DNA from: Chloroflexota bacterium
GTDB taxonomy: Bacteria; Chloroflexota; UBA6077; JACCZL01
Assembly: GCA_030447245.1 (NCBI GenBank)
Contig: JAUJPG010000009.1
Coordinates: forward strand, 1 to 64,000
DNA length: 64,000 nucleotides
Direction: 5' to 3'
In this document: in pieces, positions 34,376 through 44,932 of the stretch
How positions within the stretch are numbered: the stretch's first letter is position 1
Layout of the letters: every line of letters begins with the position of its first letter
Translations under genes and position numbers: made by a program
The notes under the pieces: model-generated
Told to the model about the DNA's origin: nothing
Database searches by the model: none
Seen by the model: only the letters and a program-made list of their open reading frames with translations

Positions 34376-35403
34376 TGGCTCCCCTGGTGGCGCTCGACGT
34401 TCGCCCGGTGCTCGGTCTCGGTCCGAGCGAAGGCATGGCTGCCGTCGCCGCGGGCCACAAAGTAGTAGTAGTCTGTCTCGGCTGGCTGGATGACCGCCTC
34501 GACCGCGTCCGCGCCTGGGCTACAGATTGGCCCCGGCGGCAGTCCGCGGCGGATGTATGTATTGTACGGCGAATCCACCTGCAAGTCAGTAGCCGTCAGC
34601 TCCGATTTCCAGAACCCGAAGCCAACCGCCGCGCCCGGATTCGCTTGCGCAACCGCGAACTGGACCGTCGGGTCGGCCTGAAGCGGCATGTCGATCTTCA
34701 GGCGGTTCAGGTACACGCTGGCGATCGTCGGCTGCTCGACCGGCCGAGCAGCCTCCCGCTCGACGATCGACGCCAGCGTCACCACCTCGTGGATGGACAG
34801 GCCGCGATTGGCAGCCCGTTCTCGGAGCTGAGGCGTGAACCTACGCTCGAACTGGCGCGCCATCGTGTCCACGATGGTTCGCACGTTCGCTTGCTTGTCG
34901 ATCTCGTACGTGTCCGGAAACAAGTACCCTTCCAGCGACTGACCCGCCGGGATGACCGTTGCCAGCGGCGGGCCAGCAGTCGGCGCCGGCCCGCTGCCTG
35001 TCGCAGGTGTGGCCAGGGCGGCCGGTCCGGCGCGCACGAGAGCCATGAACTCTGTGGCCGTTCCGAGCCCGAGCGCCTCGACCTTCTGCGCTGCCTGCTC
35101 GGCGCGCCACCCCTCGGGGATGGTCAGCGTCAGTCCGCGGTGGACGGCCCCGCGCGACAGCACCGTCACGACCTCGTTGGTGGTCATCGCCGGGCTGAGC
35201 TGATACTCACCTGACTCGATCTGCGCCCCAAGGCCCCGGCTCTCGACCAGCATCCGAAAGACGAGCGGCGACCGGATCATTCCGCGGCCGGCGAGTTCCT
35301 CGCCGATCTCGGTGGCCGACTGGCCAGGGCGGACCACGAACGTCTGGCGAGTGTCATCCGCGCCAACCGGCGCGTCCCAATGCTCGGCGATCCCGCGGGC
35401 CAC
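34372..35403 (-). CDS. mltG: endolytic transglycosylase MltG
   Basis: 343 residues in this frame. YceG/MltG domain: FVVRPGQSATEIGEELAGRGMI, LTLTIPEGWRAEQAAQKV, YLFPDTYEI, then the catalytic Glu in LASIVEREA, and PYNTYIRRGLPPGPICSPG. It terminates nascent glycan strands. The membrane helix expected at the N-terminus (GLAAILAIGLVLGVGIGVYGVL) is encoded just upstream, 35410-35490, in a different frame, so a frameshift probably separates it. The GTG at 35403 would give a protein without anchor. Confidence 0.87.
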   Translation of the reverse strand: MARGIAEHWDAPVGADDTRQTFVVRPGQSATEIGEELAGRGMIRSPLVFRMLVESRGLGAQIESGEYQLSPAMTTNEVVTVLSRGAVHRGLTLTIPEGWRAEQAAQKVEALGLGTATEFMALVRAGPAALATPATGSGPAPTAGPPLATVIPAGQSLEGYLFPDTYEIDKQANVRTIVDTMARQFERRFTPQLRERAANRGLSIHEVVTLASIVEREAARPVEQPTIASVYLNRLKIDMPLQADPTVQFAVAQANPGAAVGFGFWKSELTATDLQVDSPYNTYIRRGLPPGPICSPGADAVEAVIQPAETDYYYFVARGDGSHAFARTETEHRANVERHQGSQ

Positions 35404-35490
35404 TGCCGGGCAGGTCCCCGAGCACGCCGTAGACGCCGATGCCGACGCCGAGTACGAGGCCGATCGCGAGGATCGCCGCCAGGCCGCGAG

Positions 35491-35906
35491 CTAGCGCGGC
35501 GAGTCCAGATAGCCCTGCAGAATCACGGCCGCCGCCGCCGCGTCCGGGGTGGCGTGGCGCGGACCGGCTGCTGGTCCCACGAGACCGCTTGTTGGCGGCG
35601 ATGCGCTCTTCCGCCTCTACCGTTGAGTACCGTTCGTCCCATAGCCTCACCGGCACGCCGACCGCTCCAGCGATCTCGCGTGCGAACCGTTCAGCGCGGC
35701 GCGCCTGCGGCCCGATCTCTCCCCGCAACGTCTTCGGATGCCCGACGATCACCTCGCCCACGTCGTGCGCCCGAACCAGCTTAGCGACTCGGACCACGTC
35801 GTCAACCCACGAGCGCCGCTCCAGGACCACGAGCGGCGTTGCCACCAGCCCCAGCTCATCGCTCAGCGCCACCCCCGACGCGCCGCTCTCCAGGGTCCAG
35901 CGCCAT
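35491..35906 (-). CDS. yqgF: Holliday-junction resolvase-like RuvX/YqgF, frameshifted
   Basis: Best reading is ATG 35906 (GGAG upstream) giving MALDPGERRVG, then VALSDELGLVATPL, EVIVGHPKTLRGEIGPQARRAE, VRLWDERYSTVEAE and AAAAAVILQGYLDSPR to TAG. This needs two shifts: a run of five G (reverse of CCCCC at ~35868-35872) should be four, and one base is extra near CACCCCGG (~35548). The catalytic Asp of LDPG is intact. A longer frame from 35992 without these corrections misreads it as LESG. The product length, ~137, is normal. It processes 16S rRNA or Holliday junctions. Confidence 0.8.
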
Positions 35907-36014
35907 GATTCTCCTGCCCAGCGCACCTGACGATCGACGAAAAGGACTGACGACGACCCAGGTCCGTCGTCCTTCTTTGATCCTTCGTCCACGGTCCTTC
36001 GCCCTTCGTCCCCG

Positions 36015-37514
36015 CTAGCGCGGCGCCGACACCGCTACCTCGATCCGATACGCCCGCGGCGCCCAGTTCGGCGACAGGTCGATGCGCGGATTGGCGGCCA
36101 GCTCTTCGTGTCGCCCCAGTAACGAGCGTGCCTCGGAGACGCTCGCGCCACGGAGCTGCTCGGCCAGGACGTCCGGATCAACCTGCCGAACCAGCGTCGC
36201 CTCGGAAGCCGTCTTGAGCCGTATCTGTTGATTGTTGGCGGCCACGAATTGAGGCGTGCCCACGCCGAGCAGGCTCATCGGCAGGTCGAAGCCCGGGCCA
36301 GCCTCGCTCAGGAACGTCTTCTGCACCATCCCATTGAACTCGGCATTTGCGAACACCGTCGCGGTCGCGACGACGGTCAAGCGCCCGTTGATTTGCTGGG
36401 CCTCGGCGTCGACGCCGGGTTCGAATGATTCCCCGTCGGGCCGCAGACGGACGCTTTGTTGGACCAGCGAGCGCTCGGCTCCGGCCCGCGCGTACAGCTC
36501 GGCCAACGCCTGCTCGCGTGCGCGGACCTCGAGCTGCTCGCGCAGCTTGGCCACGTCGTCAGCCGTCACCGCCTGCACCTCGCGGTCGGTCCCGCCAGTT
36601 GTGGGACGGTCGTTGCGCGCCGTCAGGTTCTGGATCGGCGGCGCGCCGGGCGGCTGGGCCGGCAGCTCGACCCGGGTGATCTGGCGGGCGTCCACATTGC
36701 CGGGTGTGCCGGGATCGGCGGCTGTGACGCCGACTCGTGCCAGACCAACGCTGAACGCCGGCACCTGGACGTCCAGGTCGGTCTTGAAGCGAACGCCGTT
36801 GTTGGCGACGACAATGGTTTCGCGCGGCAGGGACACCGGTTGGGGGTGCTGGCTCACAAAGACGACCTCGCCGCGAGCGCGGTCTCGCCCGACCAACCGA
36901 TTTCCGCTCGGCGGTCGTGAGGCGACCACCTCTACGCGTTGCTGAAGCACCTCGCCCGGGATGATCCGGCGGCCCACGTCGGCCTCCTTGACCGTTGGGT
37001 CGACCGTGATCTCGACCTCGCGTTGACGTGGCACAGTCTGCGCGGCGACGTTCACCCGCATGACCGGCAGCACCCCGAACAAGAGCACCGCCGCCACGCC
37101 GGCCAGAAACGTCGTCAGCAGAATCCCGGTGAACGACGGCACGGGGATCCAATCGGGGAACGATGGGAGGCCCCACGAACGGGTGCCCGGAGGTTTGGAC
37201 AGGTGCCGCAGCGAGCGGATCGAGCGCTTCGTCCGCAGACCCTCCTGACGGGCCAGCGCGCGGCGTCCGCCATCGCCAGTGACGATGATCGTCTCGGACG
37301 ACAGGTCGTGGGCCAGGCGGGCAAGGATTCGATACTCGAGCGGCGTCCGGAGGATCGCGGCTCGCTTAGGGATGACCAGGTAAACCTCGTCGGCGCCGGT
37401 CGACTCCAGCTTGGCGCGGACAGTTCCCAGGTCGTCATCCGGATCGAGGTAGATGACTTCCTGAGCAACAGCCGGGATCGAAGCGGAGCTTGGCGTCACG
37501 TCCAAGGACCTCAC
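36015..37514 (-). CDS. baseplate J/gp47-like membrane protein
   Basis: 499 residues from GTG 37514, which overlaps the alaS stop (GTGA). The N-terminal ~110 residues resemble a small sensor/ligand domain (VIYLDPDDDLGTVRAKLESTGADEVYLVIPKRAA). One membrane helix follows (FTGILLTTFLAGVAAVLLFGVLPVM), then a beta-rich extracytoplasmic region with IIPGEVLQQRVEVVASRPPSG and PGTPGNVDA. Proteins of this design follow alaS in many Chloroflexota. They have baseplate-J-like domains of unknown role, possibly envelope-related. Longer open frames to 38156 are antisense reading of alaS. Confidence 0.75.
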   Translation of the reverse strand: MRSLDVTPSSASIPAVAQEVIYLDPDDDLGTVRAKLESTGADEVYLVIPKRAAILRTPLEYRILARLAHDLSSETIIVTGDGGRRALARQEGLRTKRSIRSLRHLSKPPGTRSWGLPSFPDWIPVPSFTGILLTTFLAGVAAVLLFGVLPVMRVNVAAQTVPRQREVEITVDPTVKEADVGRRIIPGEVLQQRVEVVASRPPSGNRLVGRDRARGEVVFVSQHPQPVSLPRETIVVANNGVRFKTDLDVQVPAFSVGLARVGVTAADPGTPGNVDARQITRVELPAQPPGAPPIQNLTARNDRPTTGGTDREVQAVTADDVAKLREQLEVRAREQALAELYARAGAERSLVQQSVRLRPDGESFEPGVDAEAQQINGRLTVVATATVFANAEFNGMVQKTFLSEAGPGFDLPMSLLGVGTPQFVAANNQQIRLKTASEATLVRQVDPDVLAEQLRGASVSEARSLLGRHEELAANPRIDLSPNWAPRAYRIEVAVSAPR

Positions 37515-40165
37515 GCGCGTTCCAGCGCTCGGCGGACCAGAGGCACGACCTGGGCCACGGCTGTGCCAAGCTGGGCCGGGTTCTTGACCCCGCCCTGGGC
37601 GAAGTCCGGCCGGCCGCCGCCCTTGCCGCCGGCCGCGGCGAGCGCCTCGCGCAGCAGGTCGCCAGCGTTCAAGCCGCGCGCACTCGCGTCGCGGCTCGCG
37701 CCGACCACGAACGCGCTCTGGCCGTCCAGCTCGGCCCCCAGCGCCACGACGGACGTCCCCAGCTTGGCGCGCAACTGATCGGCCATGTCGCGCAGCGCGT
37801 CGCGATTCGGCGCCTCGACCTGAGCTGAGAGCACCCGCACGCCGTCCACGTCGACCGCCGCGTCGACGAGCTGCTCGGCGCGCCGACCGGCCAGTTGCTG
37901 GGCCAGCCGCGCGTGCTCGCGACGGGCCTGGTCCAGCTCCTCCACGAGTTGGGTCAGCTTTCCTTCCAATTGGTCCACCGGCGCGCCGATGGTTCGGGCC
38001 AGGTGGAGCAGCCGCTCCTGCTGTTCCCAGGCGTGGGCGAACGCCGCCTCGCCAGCCAGGACCTCGACCCGGCGGATACCGCTGGCCAGGCCGGACTCGC
38101 GGACCAGGATCGCCGTCCCGACCTCGCTCGACCGATGGACGTGGGTCCCGCCGCACAGCTCTTTGCTCCAGCCGCCGATGTCGACGACCCGCACCTGGCT
38201 GCCGTACTTCTCGCCGAAGATGGCCGTCGCTCCCGTCTTCCGCGCCTCGGCCAGATCCATGACCTGCCAGGCAACCGGCAGGTGCTCCAGGATGTGGCGG
38301 TTGACGCGGGCGTTGATCTGCTCCAGTTGGTCACGGTCTAGCGCGCGCGGGTAGTTGAAGTCGAACCGCGCGACGTGCGGCGCGACCAGCGACCCCCGCT
38401 GTTCGGTGTTCTCTCCGAGCACGTCCTTGAGGGTTCGGTGCAGGATGTGCGTCAACGTATGGTGGCGCGTCGTCACCCCACGGTGCTCGGCATTGACGAC
38501 TGGATTGGCGTCAACCCCGCGACGAAGCTGCCCGTCCTCGACAACGCCGACATGGGCGATGTGGTGCTCGTCGAGCCGCCTGGTGTCGGTCACCTGAAAA
38601 CGGCCGTTCGGCGTCTCGATGACGCCGCGGTCGCCAACCTGGCCGCCTCCCTCCGGATAGAACGTGGTCACGTCGAGCACAAGGGCCCCCGGCGAACCCG
38701 CCCCGAGCTCTTCGACAGCCCAGTCACCGTCCTCCCCCCGAAGGGCGACTATCGTGGCGGTATCGTCCAGCTCCAGGCGGTCCCAGCCCACGAACTCGCT
38801 GCGCGGCGCCCCGCCGATCCCGTCGGCCAGCACCTCGGCTGCCGTGGTAAAGCGCGCGCCGGCCCGGCTGCGGGCCTGCTGCTGAACCATCGCCCGATCG
38901 AATCCTTCGCGATCCGCCGCGAGCCCGGCCTCGGCCAGGATCTCCTCACTTAACTCGAGCGGGAAGCCGAACGTGTCATGGAGCTGGAACAGCAGGTCGC
39001 CGGCAACGCGGTCTGCGCCGGCCGCTCTGGCGTGCTCGATCCACGCGGCCAGTCGCTCTGTGCCGGTGGCCAGCGTTTCGGCGAAGCGCGCCTCCTCGAG
39101 CCGAATGGCCTCGAGAATCCCCCCGCGCCGCTCGAGCAGCTCGGGGTGGCTCGGCCCCATCCGTTCGACGACCCGTTCGGCGATGCTTCCGAGGAACGGC
39201 CGCTCGATTCCCAACAGGCGGCCGTAGCGGACCGCTCGGCGGATGATCCGACGCATGACGTACCCGCGGCCCTCGTTGCTTGGCAGGACGCCGTCGCCGG
39301 CCAGGAACGTCATCCCTCGGCCGTGGTCGGCAACCACTCGGAGCGCGTAGTCGGTCCGCGCGTCGCGCCCGAACCCGGTTTCGGCGATCTCCGCGACTCG
39401 GTCGATGATCGGTTGGAACAGATCGGTCTGATAGACCGTCGGCACCTCCTGGATGAGCGCTGTGATCCGCTCGAGGCCGGCCCCGGTGTCGATATGCTTC
39501 TGCGCCAACGGCGTCCGATCCCCTTGCCGGTCCTGGTAGTACTGCATGAACACCAGGTTCCAGAACTCGAGGTACCGATCGCAGTCGCAGCCAGGCGCGC
39601 AGTCGTCATGTCCGCAACCGAGCTCCGGCCCGCGGTCGTAGTACAGTTCGGAGTCGGGCCCGCAGGGACCTTCAGCCCCGGGCGGTCCCCACCAGTTGTC
39701 CTCAAGATAGCTGATCCGATCGCGTGGAACGCCAGTCTTGAGCCAGATCTGAAGCGCCTCGTCGTCGGTCGGGTGGATCGTGATCCTCACCTTGTCAGGC
39801 GGGAAGCGCAGCCACTCGGTGACCCACTCCCAGGCCCACGGGATCGCCTCGGCCTTGAAATAGTCGCCGATCGAGAAGTTGCCTAACATCTCGAAGAAGG
39901 TCAGATTCCGCGGGTTGCCGACCTCGTCGATGTCGCCGGTCCGGAAGCACCGCTGGACTGAGGTCATCCGCCGCGCTGGCGGCTGGGCTCGCCCCAGCAT
40001 GTACGGGATCATCTGCTGCATGCCAGCCGTCGTCAGCAACACACTGGGGTCGTTGTGCGGCACCAGGCTGGAACTGGGCTGCTCGACGTGGCCGCGGTCG
40101 GCGAAGAAGTCGAGGAAAGCGCGGCGGATCTCGTCGCTCGTGCGGACCTGGCCAGGTGGGCGCAT
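37511..40165 (-). CDS. alaS: alanyl-tRNA synthetase
   Basis: 884 residues from ATG 40165. Class II catalytic core: HNDPSVLLTTAGMQQMIPY, TFFEMLGNFSIGDYFK, FWNLVFMQYYQ, HIDTGAGLERI. Editing domain with TTRHHTLTHILHRTL and CGGTHV (Zn site). A C-terminal DHHA1 domain with GGGRPDFAQGG follows. Length and motifs are normal. It sits between the MBL hydrolase and the baseplate-J-like gene, coupled to the latter by a 4-base overlap. The 210-base gap upstream shows no T-box I can recognise. Confidence 0.96.
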   Translation of the reverse strand: MRPPGQVRTSDEIRRAFLDFFADRGHVEQPSSSLVPHNDPSVLLTTAGMQQMIPYMLGRAQPPARRMTSVQRCFRTGDIDEVGNPRNLTFFEMLGNFSIGDYFKAEAIPWAWEWVTEWLRFPPDKVRITIHPTDDEALQIWLKTGVPRDRISYLEDNWWGPPGAEGPCGPDSELYYDRGPELGCGHDDCAPGCDCDRYLEFWNLVFMQYYQDRQGDRTPLAQKHIDTGAGLERITALIQEVPTVYQTDLFQPIIDRVAEIAETGFGRDARTDYALRVVADHGRGMTFLAGDGVLPSNEGRGYVMRRIIRRAVRYGRLLGIERPFLGSIAERVVERMGPSHPELLERRGGILEAIRLEEARFAETLATGTERLAAWIEHARAAGADRVAGDLLFQLHDTFGFPLELSEEILAEAGLAADREGFDRAMVQQQARSRAGARFTTAAEVLADGIGGAPRSEFVGWDRLELDDTATIVALRGEDGDWAVEELGAGSPGALVLDVTTFYPEGGGQVGDRGVIETPNGRFQVTDTRRLDEHHIAHVGVVEDGQLRRGVDANPVVNAEHRGVTTRHHTLTHILHRTLKDVLGENTEQRGSLVAPHVARFDFNYPRALDRDQLEQINARVNRHILEHLPVAWQVMDLAEARKTGATAIFGEKYGSQVRVVDIGGWSKELCGGTHVHRSSEVGTAILVRESGLASGIRRVEVLAGEAAFAHAWEQQERLLHLARTIGAPVDQLEGKLTQLVEELDQARREHARLAQQLAGRRAEQLVDAAVDVDGVRVLSAQVEAPNRDALRDMADQLRAKLGTSVVALGAELDGQSAFVVGASRDASARGLNAGDLLREALAAAGGKGGGRPDFAQGGVKNPAQLGTAVAQVVPLVRRALERA

Positions 40166-40375
40166 GCTGCTGTGTACGGCCTTGATGGACGGGGCGCGGG
40201 TGCCGCGAAGGCCCAAACCACCCCCAACGATGTTCTCTTGTCGGGTCGGTCGCCAACGGGTTGTCCGCGCGGGGGCCGACCTCGAGCCGATTGTAGCAAA
40301 CCGCACCCAGCGCGCCCGCGCCGCACGGCTCATCTGGGGCGAGCCTGTGACGCCCGCTCGTTCGGTGTACGTTGC

Positions 40376-41176
40376 CTAGAGCAGACGCGCCTGGACCATC
40401 CGCGGCCCCGACGACCAGTGCAGACTCGGCCCGTGCCGCTTCGCCACGTCGACGACGACGTGCCCCAGGCCAATCGCGGCGAGCCGCTCGGCGACGTGCG
40501 TCTGGGCGCGGCCGGGCGTGTTGTTGACCAGGCTCAAGTGGGCCAGCCAGACTTCGGGCGGCACCCGGTCACCGCATGCCGACAGCGCCTCGGCCGTCGC
40601 GTCGTTCGAAAGATGCCCGTGCTGACCCAGGACCCGTTGTTTGAGGAAGCGCGGGTAGGGACCGGCGTGGAGCATCTCCTCGTCGTGGTTGGCTTCAAGC
40701 ACCAGCAGGTCGCTGTCACGGAAGCGTGGGATCACCGTCTCCGGCACGAAGCCAAGATCAGTCGTGATGCAGACGGTGCCGTCGTCCGCTGCCAGCCGAA
40801 ATCCGACCGGCTCGGCGGCGTCATGCGGGACGCGGAACGGAAGCACCTCGATGTCGCCGATCCTGAGCCGCTTGCCAGGCCTGACCGCCCGCGCGTGCGG
40901 CGAGTCGCGTAGCGTCCGATGGCCGAGCGTTCCCTCAGTCGCGAACATGGGGATGCCGTAGCGATCCGACAGCTGGCGGGCCGAGCGGATGTGGTCGCTG
41001 TGTTCGTGGGTCAGCAGCACCCCATCCAGCGTCTCCGGCGCGACCCCGCGCTGGCCCAGATAGCCGACCGCCCGGGCGAGCGTCGTCCCGCACTCGACCA
41101 GCAACGTCGTGCCACCCGCGCGCACCAGGTACGCGTTTCCGGAGCTCCCGCTTGCCAGCGCCCAAACGTCTATCAC
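40376..41176 (-). CDS. metallo-beta-lactamase-fold hydrolase (WalJ/YycJ-like)
   Basis: 266 residues with SGSSGNAYLVRAGGTTLLVECG at the N-terminus, the metal motif THEHSDHI, and further ligands in HGHLSNDA and HLSLVNNTP. This is the pattern of the YycJ/WalJ subgroup, an exonuclease-like MBL in DNA-damage response or cell-wall control. It is upstream of alaS on the same strand, separated by 210 bases. Other MBL hydrolases cannot be excluded. Confidence 0.86.
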   Translation of the reverse strand: MIDVWALASGSSGNAYLVRAGGTTLLVECGTTLARAVGYLGQRGVAPETLDGVLLTHEHSDHIRSARQLSDRYGIPMFATEGTLGHRTLRDSPHARAVRPGKRLRIGDIEVLPFRVPHDAAEPVGFRLAADDGTVCITTDLGFVPETVIPRFRDSDLLVLEANHDEEMLHAGPYPRFLKQRVLGQHGHLSNDATAEALSACGDRVPPEVWLAHLSLVNNTPGRAQTHVAERLAAIGLGHVVVDVAKRHGPSLHWSSGPRMVQARLL

Positions 41177-41292
41177 GACGCGGTCATTGGACCGGTGCGA
41201 CGAGCCGCCGCCTGGTGAGCGAGCATGGTCACCCTCGAGCGTGGACGTGCGGGAAGGATCCCACGTTCGACGTTGCCCCTGCTATCTACAGG

Positions 41293-43035
41293 CTACTCAA
41301 GGTAGTCCCGCAGCTTCTTGGAGCGGCTGGGGTGGCGGAGCTTGCGGAGCGCCTTGGCCTCAATTTGACGGATCCGCTCGCGGGTCACGCCGAACTCGCG
41401 ACCGACCTCTTCGAGCGTCCGCTGGCGTCCATCGTCCAGGCCGAAGCGCAGCTGGAGGACTCGTCGTTCGCGTCCGGTCAGGGAGTCCAGGACGTCTTCG
41501 ACCTGCTCCTTCAGGAGCTGGTGTGACGCCGCGTCCGCCGGAGCCAGCGCACCGTGGTCCTCGATGAAATCGCCGAGATGACTGTCCTCCTCCTCGCCGA
41601 TCGGCATCTCGAGCGAGACTGGCTCCTGCGCCACCTTCAGGATGTCACGCACTCTGTCCGGTGGCAGCTCCATCGCCAGCCCGATCTCCTCGGAGGTCGG
41701 CTCACGCCCGAGCTCCTGGACCAGTTCGCGGGTCAGCCGGCTTAGCCGATTGATCGTCTCGACCATGTGCACCGGCACTCGGATCGTGCGGGCCTGGTCG
41801 GCGACCGCGCGGGTAATCGCCTGGCGGATCCACCAGGTTGCGTACGTACTGAACTTGAAGCCTTTGCGGTACTCGAATTTCTCAACCGCCCGAATGAGGC
41901 CAATGTTGCCCTCTTGGACCAGGTCGAGCAATGACATCCCGCGGCCGATGTACTTCTTGGCGACGCTGACGACCAGCCGGAGATTCGCCTCGGTCAAGCT
42001 AGCCCGCGCCCGCTCCGCTTCGATCCGCGTCCACCGAATATGGTCTTCCAGGACGTCGGTCGCAACTGCCGATCCGTTGTGGGTCACGCTCGGCGGCGGC
42101 CAGGCGCCCTGTCCAGCCCGACCGGCCGCGACCCGCCGGCGGAGCTCGTCCGGTACCAGCCGACAGAGCACCGACAGCTCCACGATCGCCGCGCGAACCT
42201 GCTCCACAGGCTGGCCGGTCCTGGCGGCGAGCGGCTCACAACGCTCGAGGGAGATCTCGGCCGTCTCACCCAGCGAACTCATCCGTGCCAGGAACGCCGC
42301 CATGGAGTGCTCGGTGGGAGGCGACCAGAGGTCGAGATAGTCGATCCGCGCTTCGAGCCGCCGCTCCAACTCAACCACCAGCTCAACCCCCGTCGGGTCG
42401 CGGCCGAGCTGTTGACCCATCTCGCAAGCCAGCCGGTCGAGATAGGTGCCCTCTTCCATCCGGCGCGCCAGGCGCTTCTCACCATGCGAGCTCAGCAGTG
42501 GGACCACGCCGATCTCGCGCAGGTACAACCGGACGTGGTCTTCGAGCGCGTCCTGATCCTCGGGCCGGGCCAGCGGCTCGACCTCGGCGGCCACGAGCGC
42601 TGCCGTCGGGACCAGGGCCGCTGCCAGATCAACGGCGTTGAGCTCGGTCTCGATCAATCCGGGCACGGCCAACTCGCCAGCGACCAGTTCCGGTCCGACG
42701 AGCGCCGCCCCCACCAGCTCGGGCGCCGCGAGCTCCGGCTCGCCCAGCTCCGGGCCCTCGATCAGGGCCGGCCCTTCGAGCAGCTCCGGTGCTTGCAAGA
42801 GCAGCTCGGGCTCCGTCCAGCCGAGGCCGTGGCCATTCACCCCGTCAGTGGTGTCAGCCGGCTCGGAGAGCGCGCCTTCGCCGAAGGTGTGTTCGCCGCC
42901 GACGAGCAGCTCCAGCGGCTCCACACCCGAGCCAACAAGCTGCCCCAGCGGAAGGAGGCTCTCGCGCTTGAGCAGCGCCCAACCCTCCGGCCCGGGCGAG
43001 GCTGGGCTGGCCTCTCCGCGCGGCTCGCTAGCCAC
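41293..43035 (-). CDS. sigA: primary sigma-70 factor with long Pro/Glu/Leu N-terminus
   Basis: 580 residues. Regions 2-4 are those of a group 1 sigma factor: [84 protein letters not shown]. Region 1.2 starts about residue 173 ([18 protein letters not shown]). The first ~170 residues are Ala/Pro/Glu/Leu repeats of the type PELx(4-5) ([25 protein letters not shown]...) and replace the acidic region 1.1. Its start overlaps dnaG by 8 bp, so the two are translated together in the macromolecular-synthesis arrangement. Confidence 0.93.
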   Translation of the reverse strand: MASEPRGEASPASPGPEGWALLKRESLLPLGQLVGSGVEPLELLVGGEHTFGEGALSEPADTTDGVNGHGLGWTEPELLLQAPELLEGPALIEGPELGEPELAAPELVGAALVGPELVAGELAVPGLIETELNAVDLAAALVPTAALVAAEVEPLARPEDQDALEDHVRLYLREIGVVPLLSSHGEKRLARRMEEGTYLDRLACEMGQQLGRDPTGVELVVELERRLEARIDYLDLWSPPTEHSMAAFLARMSSLGETAEISLERCEPLAARTGQPVEQVRAAIVELSVLCRLVPDELRRRVAAGRAGQGAWPPPSVTHNGSAVATDVLEDHIRWTRIEAERARASLTEANLRLVVSVAKKYIGRGMSLLDLVQEGNIGLIRAVEKFEYRKGFKFSTYATWWIRQAITRAVADQARTIRVPVHMVETINRLSRLTRELVQELGREPTSEEIGLAMELPPDRVRDILKVAQEPVSLEMPIGEEEDSHLGDFIEDHGALAPADAASHQLLKEQVEDVLDSLTGRERRVLQLRFGLDDGRQRTLEEVGREFGVTRERIRQIEAKALRKLRHPSRSKKLRDYLE

Positions 43036-44932
43036 CGAGGACCTCCTGCCCGCGTCGGATGCTCCAGGACGCCGTCCCGACGACGCCCAGCTCTCGTTGC
43101 TCCTCCATTACTCGCATGAGGCCATCGGCGAGGTCGACCAACCGCTGCACGTACTCCCGCTGCTCGGGTGGGCTCAAGGGGTCCGCCTCGTCTCTGAGGA
43201 CCGAATCGAGTGCCTGATATTGCCCGAAGAGGCGCAGCTTGCGCAACTCCAGTGTGCGCACCCGCAGCTCCTTGACGAGCGCCTCCGGCCCGAGCCGCTC
43301 ATTCTCGGCATCGGCAGCCCGGAGGCGCTGGATCGTCTCCTCGAACGCCGGCCCGAGCCCCTGGCTGAGCCACTCGATCGCCGCGGTTGGATCTGGCCAG
43401 ACGCCGACCTCGGCCAGCCGGCCCAGAATCGCCCGGTGCGGGGCGCTGGCAAAGTCGCTTGGGTCAGGCCGCGGCGCGTCCGCCGGCGCCCGCAGAACCA
43501 GCGCCAGAACGTAGTCTTGCAGCTGCTCCTCGGGCCGCGCCGGCGGCTCGACCGGGGCCGCCGCGGGTGTCGCGGGCGCGTGTCGGCGCGGCCGCGTCTC
43601 GGCGGCTTGCAGAAGAAACTCCTCGCGCGTGTTCAGCAGCCGCGCCAGCCGCTGGATGTAGTGCGCGCGTTCGACCGGATCCGGCAGATCCTGGATCATC
43701 GTCATCGCTTCGCGCGCCGCGGCGCGCTGGCCGACGCTCGCCCCGAGGTCGTAGCGGTCCTTCAGTCGCTGAAGCACAAAATCGACAACCGGCAACGCCT
43801 CGGCAGCCAGCCTTTCCCAGTGGGCAGGATCGGCACGGATCACGTCATCCGGATCGCGGCCGGCTGGCAGGAGCATCGCCTTTATCTGGGTGCGCCGGTC
43901 GCCGAAGAATCTGCCGAGCCCCCGCACTCGGAGAATGGTCGGACTTTCGTCCGCCAGGCTCTCGCCAGCGACCTCGAACCCGCGAATCGCCGCTTTCACC
44001 CCGGCTGCGTCGGCGTCCAGCGCCAGCACGACTTCGCTGGCCAGCCGTCGCAGGATCTGGATGTGCCGTTCGCCGATCGCCGTCCCGAGCGTCGCAACGA
44101 CGTTCCGAAAGCCGTGCTGGTGGGCGATCAGCGCATCCATGTAGCCTTCGACGACGATCGCCCGCCGGGTCTCGCGGATCGCGGTTGCCGCGCGGTCGAG
44201 CGCATACAGGTTCGCTCCCTTGTCGAACAGCTCACTCTCCGGCGAGTTGAGGTACTTCGGCTGCTGGTCGGCCTGCAGCGCCCGCCCACCAAAGGCGATC
44301 GTCCGCCCCTCCGCGTCGCGGATCGCGAACATCAGCCGGTCGCGGAAGCGGTCGTAGGTCCGCCCGTCGTCAGCCCGGCCGAGCGCGCCGGCCTTGACCG
44401 CCTCGTCACGGCTGTAGCCGAGCCCGACGAGGTGCCGTTCCAGCGCCCGGCCGCTCGGCTCGGCGTAGCCTAACCCGAACTCGTCGATCGTGCCGGCCGA
44501 GACCCCGCGAGCCTCGAAGGAGGCCCGCGCCCGCGCCCCCCGCGGGCCAGCCAGCTCGGCTCGGTAGAAATCGGCGGCCGCCGCCACTAGCTGAAGGAGA
44601 CGTTCCCGATGCGCCCGCGCGGCTGAATCCGGCCGCGGTGTGGAGCCGCGCTCCACCTCGACACCGGCCCTGCGGCCCAGCTCCTCGAGCGCCTCGCGAA
44701 AGTCGAGGTTCTCACGTCGCTGAAGGAACGAGAAGACGTCGCCGCCCTCACCACACCCGAAACAGTGGTAGGTCCCGCGTTCTGGCGAGACCGTGAACGA
44801 CGGCGTCTTCTCCGAGTGGAACGGACACAGTCCCTTGAACGACTTGCCCGTCCGCTTCAAGTCGACCGTCTGCCCGACCACGTCGACGATGTCGAGCCGC
44901 CGCTTGATCTCCTCGATCACCGAATCGGCCAC
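43028..44932 (-). CDS. dnaG: DNA primase DnaG
   Basis: 634 residues from GTG 44932. The CHC2 zinc ribbon is Cys36-His39-Cys57-Cys60 ([24 protein letters not shown]). The catalytic TOPRIM domain has the acidic motifs [15 protein letters not shown] and [14 protein letters not shown] helicase-binding C-terminal domain follows. It makes RNA primers for replication. It is upstream of and overlapping the sigma factor gene, a common bacterial order. Confidence 0.95.
   Translation of the reverse strand: MADSVIEEIKRRLDIVDVVGQTVDLKRTGKSFKGLCPFHSEKTPSFTVSPERGTYHCFGCGEGGDVFSFLQRRENLDFREALEELGRRAGVEVERGSTPRPDSAARAHRERLLQLVAAAADFYRAELAGPRGARARASFEARGVSAGTIDEFGLGYAEPSGRALERHLVGLGYSRDEAVKAGALGRADDGRTYDRFRDRLMFAIRDAEGRTIAFGGRALQADQQPKYLNSPESELFDKGANLYALDRAATAIRETRRAIVVEGYMDALIAHQHGFRNVVATLGTAIGERHIQILRRLASEVVLALDADAAGVKAAIRGFEVAGESLADESPTILRVRGLGRFFGDRRTQIKAMLLPAGRDPDDVIRADPAHWERLAAEALPVVDFVLQRLKDRYDLGASVGQRAAAREAMTMIQDLPDPVERAHYIQRLARLLNTREEFLLQAAETRPRRHAPATPAAAPVEPPARPEEQLQDYVLALVLRAPADAPRPDPSDFASAPHRAILGRLAEVGVWPDPTAAIEWLSQGLGPAFEETIQRLRAADAENERLGPEALVKELRVRTLELRKLRLFGQYQALDSVLRDEADPLSPPEQREYVQRLVDLADGLMRVMEEQRELGVVGTASWSIRRGQEVLGG

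Noticed and set aside
35354-35992. RuvX with catalytic Asp changed to Glu (LESG)
   Set aside because: The uncorrected longer frame gives LESG, but the adjacent ATG frame reads MALDPGERR and one extra G in a five-G run explains the shift. The Asp is present.
36015-38156. 713-residue reading of the baseplate-J-like gene
   Set aside because: Residues before GTG 37514 are out-of-frame alaS sequence. The GTGA overlap with alaS marks the true start.
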